DNA of 12,934 nucleotides from DAOPXV01 sp035352535 (GCA_964545075.1 CAZJFS010000129.1:1-12934), one strand, 5' to 3'; counted from the stretch's first letter, positions 1 to 6,781 are shown. A program made the numbers and translations. The notes: generated from the letters alone by a model not told the origin.

Positions 1-561
1 GACGGTTCGGCATCGCCGGCATGGCTGAAAAAATTAAAATTCGGCGAGAACAAGAATGACATGCTGATCGGAATTACCGCTTCCGGCGTTACGCCTTTCG
101 TTCTGGGCGCCCTTCTTTATTCGAAAGAAGCCAGCTGCCGCACGGTCCTTATCACGTGCAATAAAAAAGCGGGGGCTGATTACGCGGATAAATTCGACGC
201 GATAGTCGCTCCCGATATCGGAAGTGAGATCATTTCAGGCTCCACGCGTCTTAAATCGGGAACCGCTACGAAGATGATACTCAACATGATATCGTCGATA
301 TCAATGATAAAAATGGGAAAGGTATATGAAAACTATATGGTCGATCTTACTCCGTCGTGCAAAAAGCTCGTGGAGAGAGGATGCCGTATAATATCGGATA
401 TCTGCGGCGTCAGCAGGAAAGAAGCCGAAGAAGTCCTGAAAATGGGTAAGATGAACGTTAAAACTGCCATTCTAATGAGGCAAAAGGGCATCACGCTTAA
501 AGAAGCCCGTGAAAAATTAAAAAAATGCGGAGGATTTTTGAGACAGGCGCTAAAAAAATAA
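1..561 (+). CDS. murQ: N-acetylmuramic acid 6-phosphate etherase, 3' part (5' end outside window)
   Basis: The frame is open from base 1 and stops with TAA at 559-561, giving 186 residues of a protein that is normally about 300 long; the N-terminal third is cut off by the window edge. The visible part has the second half of the SIS sugar-phosphate isomerase fold (GITASGVTPFV, then IISGSTRLKSGTATK) followed by LNMIS and GKVYENYMVDL, which are hallmarks of the MurQ/GCKR family. The helical C-terminal segment (VSRKEAEEVL, then KTAILMRQKGIT) also fits. The family enzyme cleaves the lactyl ether of MurNAc-6-phosphate in the cytosol to give GlcNAc-6-phosphate and D-lactate, during peptidoglycan recycling. 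The next gene on the strand has its own promoter, so no operon partner is visible. The family call is secure; the true start cannot be seen. Confidence 0.93.
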   Translation, partial: DGSASPAWLKKLKFGENKNDMLIGITASGVTPFVLGALLYSKEASCRTVLITCNKKAGADYADKFDAIVAPDIGSEIISGSTRLKSGTATKMILNMISSISMIKMGKVYENYMVDLTPSCKKLVERGCRIISDICGVSRKEAEEVLKMGKMNVKTAILMRQKGITLKEAREKLKKCGGFLRQALKK

Positions 562-581
562 ACACTCGTCAAAAAAAACAA

Positions 582-610
582 TTGATAACTATGCCTGTTT
601 TTGATATTAT
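582..610 (+). promoter_or_regulatory. Promoter directly abutting the start of the membrane-protein gene
   Basis: TTGATA (582-587), a 17-base spacer and TATTAT (605-610), with an upstream TG at 602-603 in the extended -10 position. Transcription would start about 616-619, at the ATG of the next gene, leaving almost no leader. An overlapping TATAAT at 608-613 has a 20-base spacer and fits less well. Confidence 0.5.
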
Positions 611-618
611 AATAAAGT

Positions 619-1326
619 ATGAACGAAAAAATAAAATCAATCATTGAAACATTGAAAAGATCGCCCGGCGCGATTAAAATATGGGAACATTTTATAAAGC
701 CGTTAATAGCGGCTTTGTTTCTGGCTTTCTTTTATTTCGTGATAATTTATTACAAGGACGAAAGCACCAGGGTCCGCGATAATTTTTTTCTTTTATACGT
801 CCTGTTTTTGCCTTTGCTGATAAATATCGCCGTAAGTTTTCCCTGCTTATCCAAGCAGCGGCGTGGCGCTTTGTATGGTCTTTCTACCGTTGCCGTCCCG
901 TTTCTCGCGGTAACTTTTTTACATATGAGGTCTAATTTTTATTCGATGCCGTCATTTTTTACGGAATTTCAGGCTGGCGGCTCGTTTTACCTTCTTTATA
1001 TAATGTATTCGGTTTTTTTCGTAATAGCCGGCGTATTTTTAGGGCTGGTGGATGAATTCGCCTTTTCAGAAGAAAAACGCGTTTGCATAAAATCGTCCGA
1101 CGGCACTCCGATGTCGAAGGCGAAAAGGCGTAAACTCAAGAAGAAGAAGCGCGACGCGGGACGTCTCGACGAGAACGAAAAACGGATGCTCAATGAAATA
1201 ATAGGCCCTGAAGAGGATAAAAAAGACGGTGAATCCGAAGAAGATTATGACGCCTCGGAAGATGACGCGGATGATCCGGACGACGTCGCCGCGGCGCCCA
1301 AAAAAGATGATGGCGGCGGCAGCTGA
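619..1326 (+). CDS. Four-helix membrane protein with charged cytosolic-type tail, unknown function
   Basis: 235 residues that I do not recognise. Four hydrophobic segments are visible at about 27-46, 56-74, 83-103 and 122-144. A hydrophilic tail follows: a Lys/Arg-rich block (about 167-180, KAKRRKLKKKKR) and then an extremely acidic stretch (about 198-223, rich in Glu and Asp) ending in Gly-Gly-Gly-Ser. The layout suggests an integral membrane protein with a disordered, polyampholyte C-terminus; the basic block next to the membrane suggests the tail is cytosolic. The ATG at 619 has no Shine-Dalgarno site and lies at the expected transcription start, so translation may be leaderless or begin further in, though I see no better start. 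Its stop is 20 bases from the convergent Rieske gene. The gene is probably real given the codon pattern and helices; its role is unknown. Confidence 0.8.
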   Translation: MNEKIKSIIETLKRSPGAIKIWEHFIKPLIAALFLAFFYFVIIYYKDESTRVRDNFFLLYVLFLPLLINIAVSFPCLSKQRRGALYGLSTVAVPFLAVTFLHMRSNFYSMPSFFTEFQAGGSFYLLYIMYSVFFVIAGVFLGLVDEFAFSEEKRVCIKSSDGTPMSKAKRRKLKKKKRDAGRLDENEKRMLNEIIGPEEDKKDGESEEDYDASEDDADDPDDVAAAPKKDDGGGS

Positions 1327-1346
1327 GAATGCGGAGACGCGTAGCG

Positions 1347-1670
1347 CTAATATTTCGGAACTTTTACGAATATGAAACCGTCTTCGATCTTCATTTCGAA
1401 TTTTTTCAGGTAAATGTTTGGAGCGAAGGTCGAGACGCCTGTTTTAAGGTTGAATTTCCACTGATGATAGCGGCACATTAAAACTTCCTTGTCGATTATT
1501 ATTCCTTCACAAAGCGGCATTCCCATATGAGGGCACTTGTTGTCGAATGCGTGGAACGACCCGTTCGCCAGAAAGAACGCAACCTCCGTTCCATTCGCGA
1601 GCCGGAACATTTTCCCCTCGTTTTCCTTTATTTCATCGGCTTTTATGGCTTTTACATATTCGAATTCCAT
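1347..1670 (-). CDS. Small Rieske [2Fe-2S] ferredoxin
   Basis: 107 residues, a stand-alone Rieske domain of the NirD / dioxygenase-ferredoxin type. The cluster ligands are both present: Cys46-Pro-His48 (NKCPHMGMPL) and Cys66-Arg-Tyr-His69 (CRYHQWKFNLKTG), spaced as in the family. Such proteins bind a 2Fe-2S cluster through two Cys and two His and carry single electrons to a partner enzyme in the cytosol. No oxygenase, nitrite reductase or reductase gene lies beside it, so the partner is not visible. The ATG at 1670 is set by GGAGG (complement of 1677-1681), six bases upstream. It lacks a signal peptide and the disulphide Cys pair of bc1-type Rieske proteins. The fold is certain; the substrate system is unknown. 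Confidence 0.92.
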   Translation of the reverse strand: MEFEYVKAIKADEIKENEGKMFRLANGTEVAFFLANGSFHAFDNKCPHMGMPLCEGIIIDKEVLMCRYHQWKFNLKTGVSTFAPNIYLKKFEMKIEDGFIFVKVPKY

Positions 1671-1695
1671 TATCGTCCTCCGCTGTTTTTATAAA

Positions 1696-1724
1696 AATCT
1701 ATCATAAATTAGCTTAATTATCAA
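1696..1724 (-). promoter_or_regulatory. Promoter of the Rieske gene
   Basis: On the minus strand, TTGATA (1724-1719), a 17-base spacer and TAGATT (1701-1696), preceded by TG in the extended -10 position. The start site falls about 1690, just upstream of the GGAGG. Its -35 box lies 8 bases from the -35 box of the divergent promoter for the diguanylate cyclase. Confidence 0.5.
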
Positions 1725-1732
1725 TAAAATTC

Positions 1733-1761
1733 TTGACCTTTGCCTGAAAATCTTATAGTAT
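1733..1761 (+). promoter_or_regulatory. Promoter of the CHASE2-GGDEF gene
   Basis: TTGACC (1733-1738) with TATAGT (1754-1759, 15-base spacer) or the overlapping TAGTAT (1756-1761, 17-base spacer). It places the transcript start near 1767, downstream of the first in-frame TTG at 1740, and so argues against that codon as the translation start. Confidence 0.5.
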
Positions 1762-1782
1762 TATCATCTGAAAAAAATTATC

Positions 1783-1789
1783 GGAAAGG
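1783..1789 (+). promoter_or_regulatory. Ribosome binding site that sets the start of the CHASE2-GGDEF gene
   Basis: GGAAAGG lies 4 bases before TTG 1794 and 10 bases before TTG 1800. The first in-frame ATG (1812) is 22 bases away. One of the two TTG codons is therefore the likeliest start. Confidence 0.4.
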
Positions 1790-1793
1790 CGTC

Positions 1794-3977
1794 TTGATTT
1801 TGTTTTTAAATATGCGCGTTAGTATAATGATATCCCTTGTTTTCGTGATAGTGTTCACTTCGTGTTTCTGGCTTTATTCAGCTCATAAATTTGAAGGCTT
1901 CGAAGTTAAGCTGATCGACTATAATTTTTCCAAGCGCGGCTCCATTGCGCCCGACAAACATATAGTGATCGTCGGTTTTACGGATTCCTGTCTTGTCGAA
2001 CTCGGAAAATGGCCATGGAAAAGAGACATTCATTCTGAAGTGCTGACAAAGCTTACCGAAGCCGGCGCGACGGTCATCGGCGTCGACGTGCTTTTTCAGG
2101 ATCGCAGCCCGAATCCGGCCGACGACGGCAAGTTTATCCAGACCGTTAAAAATTCAAAAAAAATAGTTTTATCAGCCGTTATAACGAGCGTTATTGAATA
2201 CGCCGACGGCGCTCTTACAAATATCAAGCGCGTAACGCTTCCGTTCGAAGAGATAGCCAAAGGGGCCGCCGGCCTTGGCTTTATCAATGTGAATTATGAA
2301 ACGCTTAACACTGACGGAATCCTGCGATGCCTGCCTCTTTTTGAACGCATACCAGGACGGGATTATTTTTCGTTCGCGTATGAAATAGCGAAAAATTCAG
2401 GAAAAATTCCGTTTACGCCATCGGAAGGCCTTCATTATTATATAAACTATCACGGCCAGAACAGGACATATGAGTATGTCTCCTTTTCGAAGGTTTATTC
2501 GGGGCAACTTCCCATGGCCTACTTCCGGGATAAATACGTTCTCGTCGGACCCGCCGCGACGGCGCTGGGCGATCTTCATCACACGCCTTTCGGGACGATG
2601 CCCGGGACCGAGGTTCAGGCTAACATCCTCGATTGCATCGTCAACGATAATTTCCTGAAAAGATTTTCGGCCGGCCAAAATTTTGTTTTATGGGCCATGA
2701 TCGTCGCTTTATCGCTTTTCGTGTTTGTATTTTCATCGATCAAAGCGGCGACGATCTTAAACGCTATTCTCCTTTTATTGCTTTTATTTGCCAATCGCTT
2801 CCTTTTCGTTAAATTTAACTTCATACTCGATATCTTTCCGGCGCTTGTGATTATAATCGCTTCATATTTTCTGGCCGCTCTTGTGGCTTCGTTCGGAAAA
2901 CTCATGACGACCAATAATATATTGCATCGCAGGATACGCGAGCTTAACGCCTTATATTCCATATCGCGCAATATTTCCGAACTCATCAATCTGGATAAGA
3001 TCTTAAAGGACGTGCTGGACGAGGCCATTAAAACGCTTGATACTGAACGCGGGTCGCTTATGCTTATCGATGACGACGAACAAAAACTTGAAGTCAAGGT
3101 AGCTACGGGCTTTTCCGGGTCGGCTGAAAAAAGGGTGCTTATACCCATAGGAGAGGGCATAGCCGGAAAAGCTTTTTCCGATTGCGTTTCCATCGTTTCG
3201 AACTCGGGCGATTCCGACCCGCGCTTTAAAGCTTTTCCAGCTCTTGAACAGGGCGTGAGTGAAATGCCGCATCAGGTACGTAACATATTATGCGTTCCGC
3301 TCATAATGGGCGAGAAAAAAAGCATCGGCGTTATAAATATCGTCAATAAGATCGATAACAGTCAATTTACGGAAGACGACGTGAAGCTGATGGAAACAAT
3401 AGCCCATCACGCGGCTACTTTGATAGAAAACTCCAAGTTATATAAGCTCGCGACGGTCGATGGAATGACTGGGCTTTATGTTCATCGTTACTTTCAGGTC
3501 AGGCTCAAGGAGGAGTTCATCCGTTCCGTTCGATACGATAACAACATATCCGTTATAATGACAGATATTGATCATTTTAAAAAATTCAACGATACATACG
3601 GTCATCAGTGCGGCGATATGGTGTTGACGCATGTCGCGAAAATTGTCCGGGATACTATAAGAAATATCGATATAGCCGCCAGATACGGCGGCGAGGAATT
3701 CGCCGTCATACTTCCCGAGACCGAAAACGATGGTGCCTTCAAGCTCGCCGAGCGCATAAGAAAAAATGTTGAAGAAAGCTATTGTCAGACGTCCAAGGGG
3801 GCATTGAAGGTCACGATCAGCCTTGGCGTCGCGTCCAATCCGGATTGTCACGCTCCGACGCAGGCGTCGCTTATCGCATGCGCCGATTCAGCGCTCTATA
3901 AGTCCAAAGAAGGCGGCCGTAACAGGGTTACGACCTTCATTGGAGATCAGCCCGTCATATCCCATGACAAAGATTAA
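1794..3977 (+). CDS. CHASE2-GAF-GGDEF membrane diguanylate cyclase
   Basis: 727 residues from TTG 1794 (TTG 1800 or ATG 1812 are alternatives; the frame is open back to 1740). Order: an N-terminal membrane helix (about 10-28); an extracytoplasmic CHASE2 sensor (about 35-285, with WPWKR at 73-77 and NTDGILR at 172-178); three membrane helices (about 297-316, 320-335, 343-366); a short linker; a GAF domain (about 385-548); and GGDEF (about 553-717). The active-site motif is GGEEF (632-636, bases 3687-3701), a functional variant, with DIDHFKKFNDTYGH intact. The product-inhibition I-site RxxD is present as RNID (623-626), five residues upstream. It is therefore predicted to make c-di-GMP from GTP in response to an external signal and a GAF ligand, with feedback inhibition. 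It is divergent from the Rieske gene. No PilZ, EAL or HD-GYP partner is nearby. Confidence 0.93.
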   Translation: MILFLNMRVSIMISLVFVIVFTSCFWLYSAHKFEGFEVKLIDYNFSKRGSIAPDKHIVIVGFTDSCLVELGKWPWKRDIHSEVLTKLTEAGATVIGVDVLFQDRSPNPADDGKFIQTVKNSKKIVLSAVITSVIEYADGALTNIKRVTLPFEEIAKGAAGLGFINVNYETLNTDGILRCLPLFERIPGRDYFSFAYEIAKNSGKIPFTPSEGLHYYINYHGQNRTYEYVSFSKVYSGQLPMAYFRDKYVLVGPAATALGDLHHTPFGTMPGTEVQANILDCIVNDNFLKRFSAGQNFVLWAMIVALSLFVFVFSSIKAATILNAILLLLLLFANRFLFVKFNFILDIFPALVIIIASYFLAALVASFGKLMTTNNILHRRIRELNALYSISRNISELINLDKILKDVLDEAIKTLDTERGSLMLIDDDEQKLEVKVATGFSGSAEKRVLIPIGEGIAGKAFSDCVSIVSNSGDSDPRFKAFPALEQGVSEMPHQVRNILCVPLIMGEKKSIGVINIVNKIDNSQFTEDDVKLMETIAHHAATLIENSKLYKLATVDGMTGLYVHRYFQVRLKEEFIRSVRYDNNISVIMTDIDHFKKFNDTYGHQCGDMVLTHVAKIVRDTIRNIDIAARYGGEEFAVILPETENDGAFKLAERIRKNVEESYCQTSKGALKVTISLGVASNPDCHAPTQASLIACADSALYKSKEGGRNRVTTFIGDQPVISHDKD

Positions 3978-3988
3978 TAATCTTTTTT
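3969..3988 (+). terminator. Weak intrinsic terminator of the diguanylate cyclase gene
   Basis: AAAGATT (3969-3975) pairs with AATCTTT (3979-3985) around a 3-base loop and runs into a T-rich tail. The stop codon TAA (3975-3977) is inside the hairpin. The stem is AT-rich, so termination may be partial. Confidence 0.35.
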
Positions 3989-3998
3989 CTTAGTTTCC

Positions 3999-4027
3999 TT
4001 GACAACGTATTTCCCATACTTTATAAT
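3999..4027 (+). promoter_or_regulatory. Perfect consensus promoter of the exported repeat protein
   Basis: TTGACA (3999-4004), exactly 17 bases, then TATAAT (4022-4027): a 12/12 match to the sigma-70/sigma-A consensus. Transcription would begin near 4034, leaving an AT-rich leader of about 135 bases before the ATG at 4170. The leader contains a small hairpin (AAGAA...TTCTT, about 4124-4139), but I recognise no riboswitch in it. Confidence 0.75.
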
Positions 4028-4151
4028 TAGAGTAGGAGATAAGTATTTTTTTTAACCGCCCCAGTTTAAAATTTTTATATAGATGTTTATAATATATGAT
4101 CATTTTCATTATTATTTTGTATTAAGAAGCATATTTCTTATGAGATATTTG

Positions 4152-4161
4152 AAAGGAGAGG
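4152..4161 (+). promoter_or_regulatory. Strong Shine-Dalgarno site fixing the start at 4170
   Basis: AAAGGAGAGG sits 8 bases before ATG 4170. The earlier in-frame ATGs at 4083 and 4140 have no such site, and starting at 4170 puts a clean signal peptide at the N-terminus. Confidence 0.8.
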
Positions 4162-4169
4162 GTGTTTTT

Positions 4170-5429
4170 ATGATTAGAAACTTTATGAATCCGATGTTTT
4201 TAAAGGTGATGAATCTTTTTTTAATAATGGCTTTCGCATCCGCCGTTATCGTTGTTGATGTAACCCCCGCTCATGCCGGCTTTTTAAGCAGTATCAGCAG
4301 CGCCGTTTCAGGCGTGGTAAAAAGCGTTACAAGCGCCGTTAGTGGCGTTACAAGCGCTGTCAGCGGAATATTAGGCGGCAGCGGCGGCGGCGGTCTCAGC
4401 AGCATCTTCGATGGCATTAAATCGGCCATCGGCCCTATCGCTTCGTCGTTTTCGAGTTCACTCGGCTCCATCACTCAGTCGATACAAGGGACTATCGGTT
4501 CGCTTGCCAATGTATTCAAAGGCGTTACCAGCGGCCTTCAGAGCCAGATCGGCGGCATAGTTTCCGGCGTTCAGGGCACGCTCGGCGGTCTCGCCGAAAA
4601 AGCTCAGGGGATATTCACCAAGGCCAGCGGTTTAGCTCAGAATATTATGGGAACGGTTCAGAAAGTGGCTAGCGGTGGTATCGGCGGCGTTCTTAGCCAG
4701 CTCGGCGGTCTCGCGAAGGGAACTGCGATCGGCGATCTGCTTGGCACTCTCGGTAAAACGGTCGATCAAAATGGCGGCGGCCTCCAGGGTATTCTCGGAG
4801 CTATATCCGGAAAAATACAGCCTATCGTTAAAAACCTCACCGGCAATTTCCAGGGCCTTCTTGGAAACGTACAGGGCGTATTGAAGAGCGCCACTACCGG
4901 TAATGTGACCAGCATGCTGGACGGCTTTAAAAATATCCTTGGCGCGGCCAATCCATTCATTGAAAACATTAAGGGCGTTGTCGGCAATCTTAAAGACGGA
5001 CTTAAAGACGTAATAGGCGGAGTTAAAGGCGCCGTCGGAAGCGTAGCCGGAAATCTCAAAGACATATTCACCCAGTCCAAGACGCTTTTCCAGGGTCAGA
5101 TCGGAAATTTCAAGGGAATACTTGAAAACGTCAAGGGCGTCGTCGGAAACGCGAAGAATCTTTTTGCCGGCGGTATCAAGAATGTTTCCGCTAACTTCAA
5201 GACGTTGCTCGCCTCCGTTCAGAATGTGGTGAATCCCGCTTCCGTTAAGGATTTCGTAGCTCAGGCTACCGGCCTTGTTCAAACCGTGAAAGAGTCCATA
5301 ATGAAAGATGTAACTACTATAACCGACGTAGTAAAACAGTCGGGCGACCAGGTTAAAAGCGTTACGGATGAAGCCGGAAAACAGGTCATTCAGGAAGCTG
5401 TTGACCTTCAGAAGGCTCTTGGACGTTAA
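4170..5429 (+). CDS. Exported protein built of 11-residue amphipathic repeats, unknown function
   Basis: 419 residues from ATG 4170. A signal peptide is clear: a basic start, a hydrophobic core (about 10-28) and PAHA-GF, with likely cleavage after Ala36. The mature protein is rich in Gly, Ser, Val, Ala and Lys and has no Cys. Residues 76-152 (bases 4395-4625) form seven in-phase units of 11 residues with hydrophobics at positions 1, 4 and 8 and commonly Gly-Ser at 2-3 (for example LGSITQSIQGT, IGSLANVFKGV). A second such stretch covers about 267-354, where IKGVVGNLKD and VKGVVGNAKN recur. Three SAVSG units (about 44-66) precede the first block. The C-terminal 60 residues are a more charged amphipathic helix. 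Periodicity of 3 per 11 is known in synuclein, LEA and apolipoprotein helices, so a surface- or lipid-binding role is an inference. A consensus promoter and strong ribosome site predict high expression. I do not recognise the family. Confidence 0.88.
   Translation: MIRNFMNPMFLKVMNLFLIMAFASAVIVVDVTPAHAGFLSSISSAVSGVVKSVTSAVSGVTSAVSGILGGSGGGGLSSIFDGIKSAIGPIASSFSSSLGSITQSIQGTIGSLANVFKGVTSGLQSQIGGIVSGVQGTLGGLAEKAQGIFTKASGLAQNIMGTVQKVASGGIGGVLSQLGGLAKGTAIGDLLGTLGKTVDQNGGGLQGILGAISGKIQPIVKNLTGNFQGLLGNVQGVLKSATTGNVTSMLDGFKNILGAANPFIENIKGVVGNLKDGLKDVIGGVKGAVGSVAGNLKDIFTQSKTLFQGQIGNFKGILENVKGVVGNAKNLFAGGIKNVSANFKTLLASVQNVVNPASVKDFVAQATGLVQTVKESIMKDVTTITDVVKQSGDQVKSVTDEAGKQVIQEAVDLQKALGR
4395..4625 (+). 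repeat. Seven coding units of 33 bases (11-residue repeat block)
   Basis: Units begin at 4395, 4428, 4461, 4494, 4527, 4560 and 4593. Unit position 4 is Ile, Ile, Ile, Leu, Leu, Val, Ala and position 8 is Ile, Phe, Ile, Phe, Ile, Leu, Phe. The repeat is conserved as protein rather than DNA: the bases differ widely between units, so it is an old repeat kept by selection on the helix pattern. Confidence 0.8.
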
Positions 5430-5467
5430 TTTTTAGAGAAAATCCACGTATAAAAACATAAGAAAAT

Positions 5468-5511
5468 AAAAAGACCGGAAGTTTTATATTGATAAGGCTG
5501 CCGGTCTTTTT
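5468..5511. terminator. Bidirectional intrinsic terminator between convergent genes
   Basis: AAAAAGACCGG (5468-5478) pairs perfectly with CCGGTCTTTTT (5501-5511) over 11 base pairs, with a 22-base loop. T-runs follow on both strands, so it can end both the exported-protein transcript (plus) and the PAS-PAS transcript (minus). Confidence 0.85.
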
Positions 5512-5520
5512 ATTATAATT

Positions 5521-6654
5521 TTATTTTTTTGAAATGTCTAAAAGAGTATTAATAAGATTGGAAAGAACTTCACAGTTTGTTTTGATATGAGCAAGAATAT
5601 CTTTTTCCCTTTCGCTTAAATTTGATTTTTCAAGCATAGTGGAAAAATCAGTTACCGTATGAATCGGAAACGTCATTTCCCGGGCCAGCTTTTCGATCAG
5701 GAAGTTTTTATCGCGCAGGGCTTTTTCGGCGGCTTCGCGCGATTGACTGAGTTCGAGCTCTCCGAGTTTTCTGGATGTAATATCTTCGAAGGTTTCGATG
5801 CCTCCGGAAACTTTCCCGTCCGGCGCAGTCATTATTTCCAAGCTTCTAAGGACGGTGAGAAGCCTTCCATCTTTTGTCTTGAGAGTACATTCTTCGCCAT
5901 GAATCGCCTTTTTGTCTTCCGAAAACATAAGGCATTTGCGTACGCAGGGCGATTGCATGAAACAGTCGCATTTCTGGCCGAACATTTCATCGGCCGAATA
6001 TCCGCTGATGCGTTCGGCGTCAAGATTCCAGCCGGTTATGCGTCTTGTCTGATCGACGGTGAAAATTCCGCATGGCGCGTCAAGCGAGATGACGTCGAGG
6101 GCTCCTGAATGGATAGGTCCGGGTTCAATCTCTTGGCCGCTTAACAGCTTTTTTTTTAAAAGTTCGTTCTCTTTTAAAAGCTCGTTGGCGATGATCATAA
6201 GTTTTTTATCGGTAAGACCGGTTCCGATCTTTGTTTCAGACGCCGGTGCGTTCGGCGTTTTTTGATTTTTGTATAAAGCGGCGCCGCCGGTTTTAGAGGC
6301 GCTTTGCTCTTTTATTATAACCAGATAGCCGGCAAGCCTCTCTTTTTCATAGCGCGGGAAAATAAGAAAGCGTACGTCTTTGAGTTCTTTTGACGGAGTG
6401 AATATCTGGCTGTCATGATAGGCGAAATAATTGCCTTCGTTCTTTCGGTTGGTCGAAGTGCAGATGTTCTTACATGTATTCTGGGAGTTGTTGAAAACGT
6501 AGTAACATTTTTTATTTACTATCTTATCGCATTTGAGTCCCGTGAGAAGTTCGAAAGCCGAATTCACGTACAATATGGTCATTTCGGTATCACAAATATA
6601 TGAAGCATCGGCTATGGAGTCGATATCGGTGTCATAGATCTTTTTAAAAGGCAA
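5521..6654 (-). CDS. PAS-PAS protein with degenerate histidine-kinase dimerisation stub
   Basis: 377 residues, soluble (no membrane helix). PAS 1 covers about 10-118 and carries Cys42, 50, 61 and 65. A low-complexity linker and a short coiled coil (about 148-172) lead to PAS 2 (about 186-297), with a second Cys cluster (229, 231, 237, 241). A helix then leads to a HisKA-like region (about 312-377). Aligned to the usual MSHEIRTPLN box this reads LAREMTFPIH: Glu and Pro are kept but the phospho-acceptor His is Arg325. The protein ends right after the second HisKA helix (INTLLDISKK), with no HATPase domain, and a clean terminator lies downstream. It can dimerise and sense but should not autophosphorylate; it may be a regulatory decoy or a partner for another kinase. 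The Cys clusters suggest a metal or redox cofactor (inference). Confidence 0.88.
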   Translation of the reverse strand: MPFKKIYDTDIDSIADASYICDTEMTILYVNSAFELLTGLKCDKIVNKKCYYVFNNSQNTCKNICTSTNRKNEGNYFAYHDSQIFTPSKELKDVRFLIFPRYEKERLAGYLVIIKEQSASKTGGAALYKNQKTPNAPASETKIGTGLTDKKLMIIANELLKENELLKKKLLSGQEIEPGPIHSGALDVISLDAPCGIFTVDQTRRITGWNLDAERISGYSADEMFGQKCDCFMQSPCVRKCLMFSEDKKAIHGEECTLKTKDGRLLTVLRSLEIMTAPDGKVSGGIETFEDITSRKLGELELSQSREAAEKALRDKNFLIEKLAREMTFPIHTVTDFSTMLEKSNLSEREKDILAHIKTNCEVLSNLINTLLDISKK

Positions 6655-6662
6655 GGGTTTGG

Positions 6663-6667
6663 CCTCC
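6663..6667 (-). promoter_or_regulatory. Ribosome binding site supporting the TTG start of the PAS-PAS gene
   Basis: On the minus strand GGAGG ends 8 bases before the TTG at 6654-6652. The site and spacing are ideal, so the non-ATG start is well supported. Confidence 0.75.
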
Positions 6668-6781
6668 GAAAATTATCAGTCGGTAATGAAGTAACATTTA
6701 TTTTCAATCTTTTTGAGGTTTGAAACTCGCTCGTCTTTCGCAAAACAAATCGCGAACTTTCGGTTTATTTCACGTTTTATA

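Noticed and set aside
543..602. Possible murQ terminator (ACAGGC...GCCTGTTTTT)
   Set aside because: Only six base pairs with a 44-base loop; the right arm lies between the -35 and -10 boxes of the next promoter.
4632..5282. A 216-codon open frame on the minus strand within the exported-protein gene
   Set aside because: It is a shadow of the repetitive plus-strand gene, with no ribosome site; the plus strand has the promoter, signal peptide and repeat pattern.
4170..5429. Repeat-rich exported gene as a phage tape-measure protein or collagen-like protein
   Set aside because: It has a signal peptide and no phage genes nearby, and there is no Gly-X-Y triplet periodicity.
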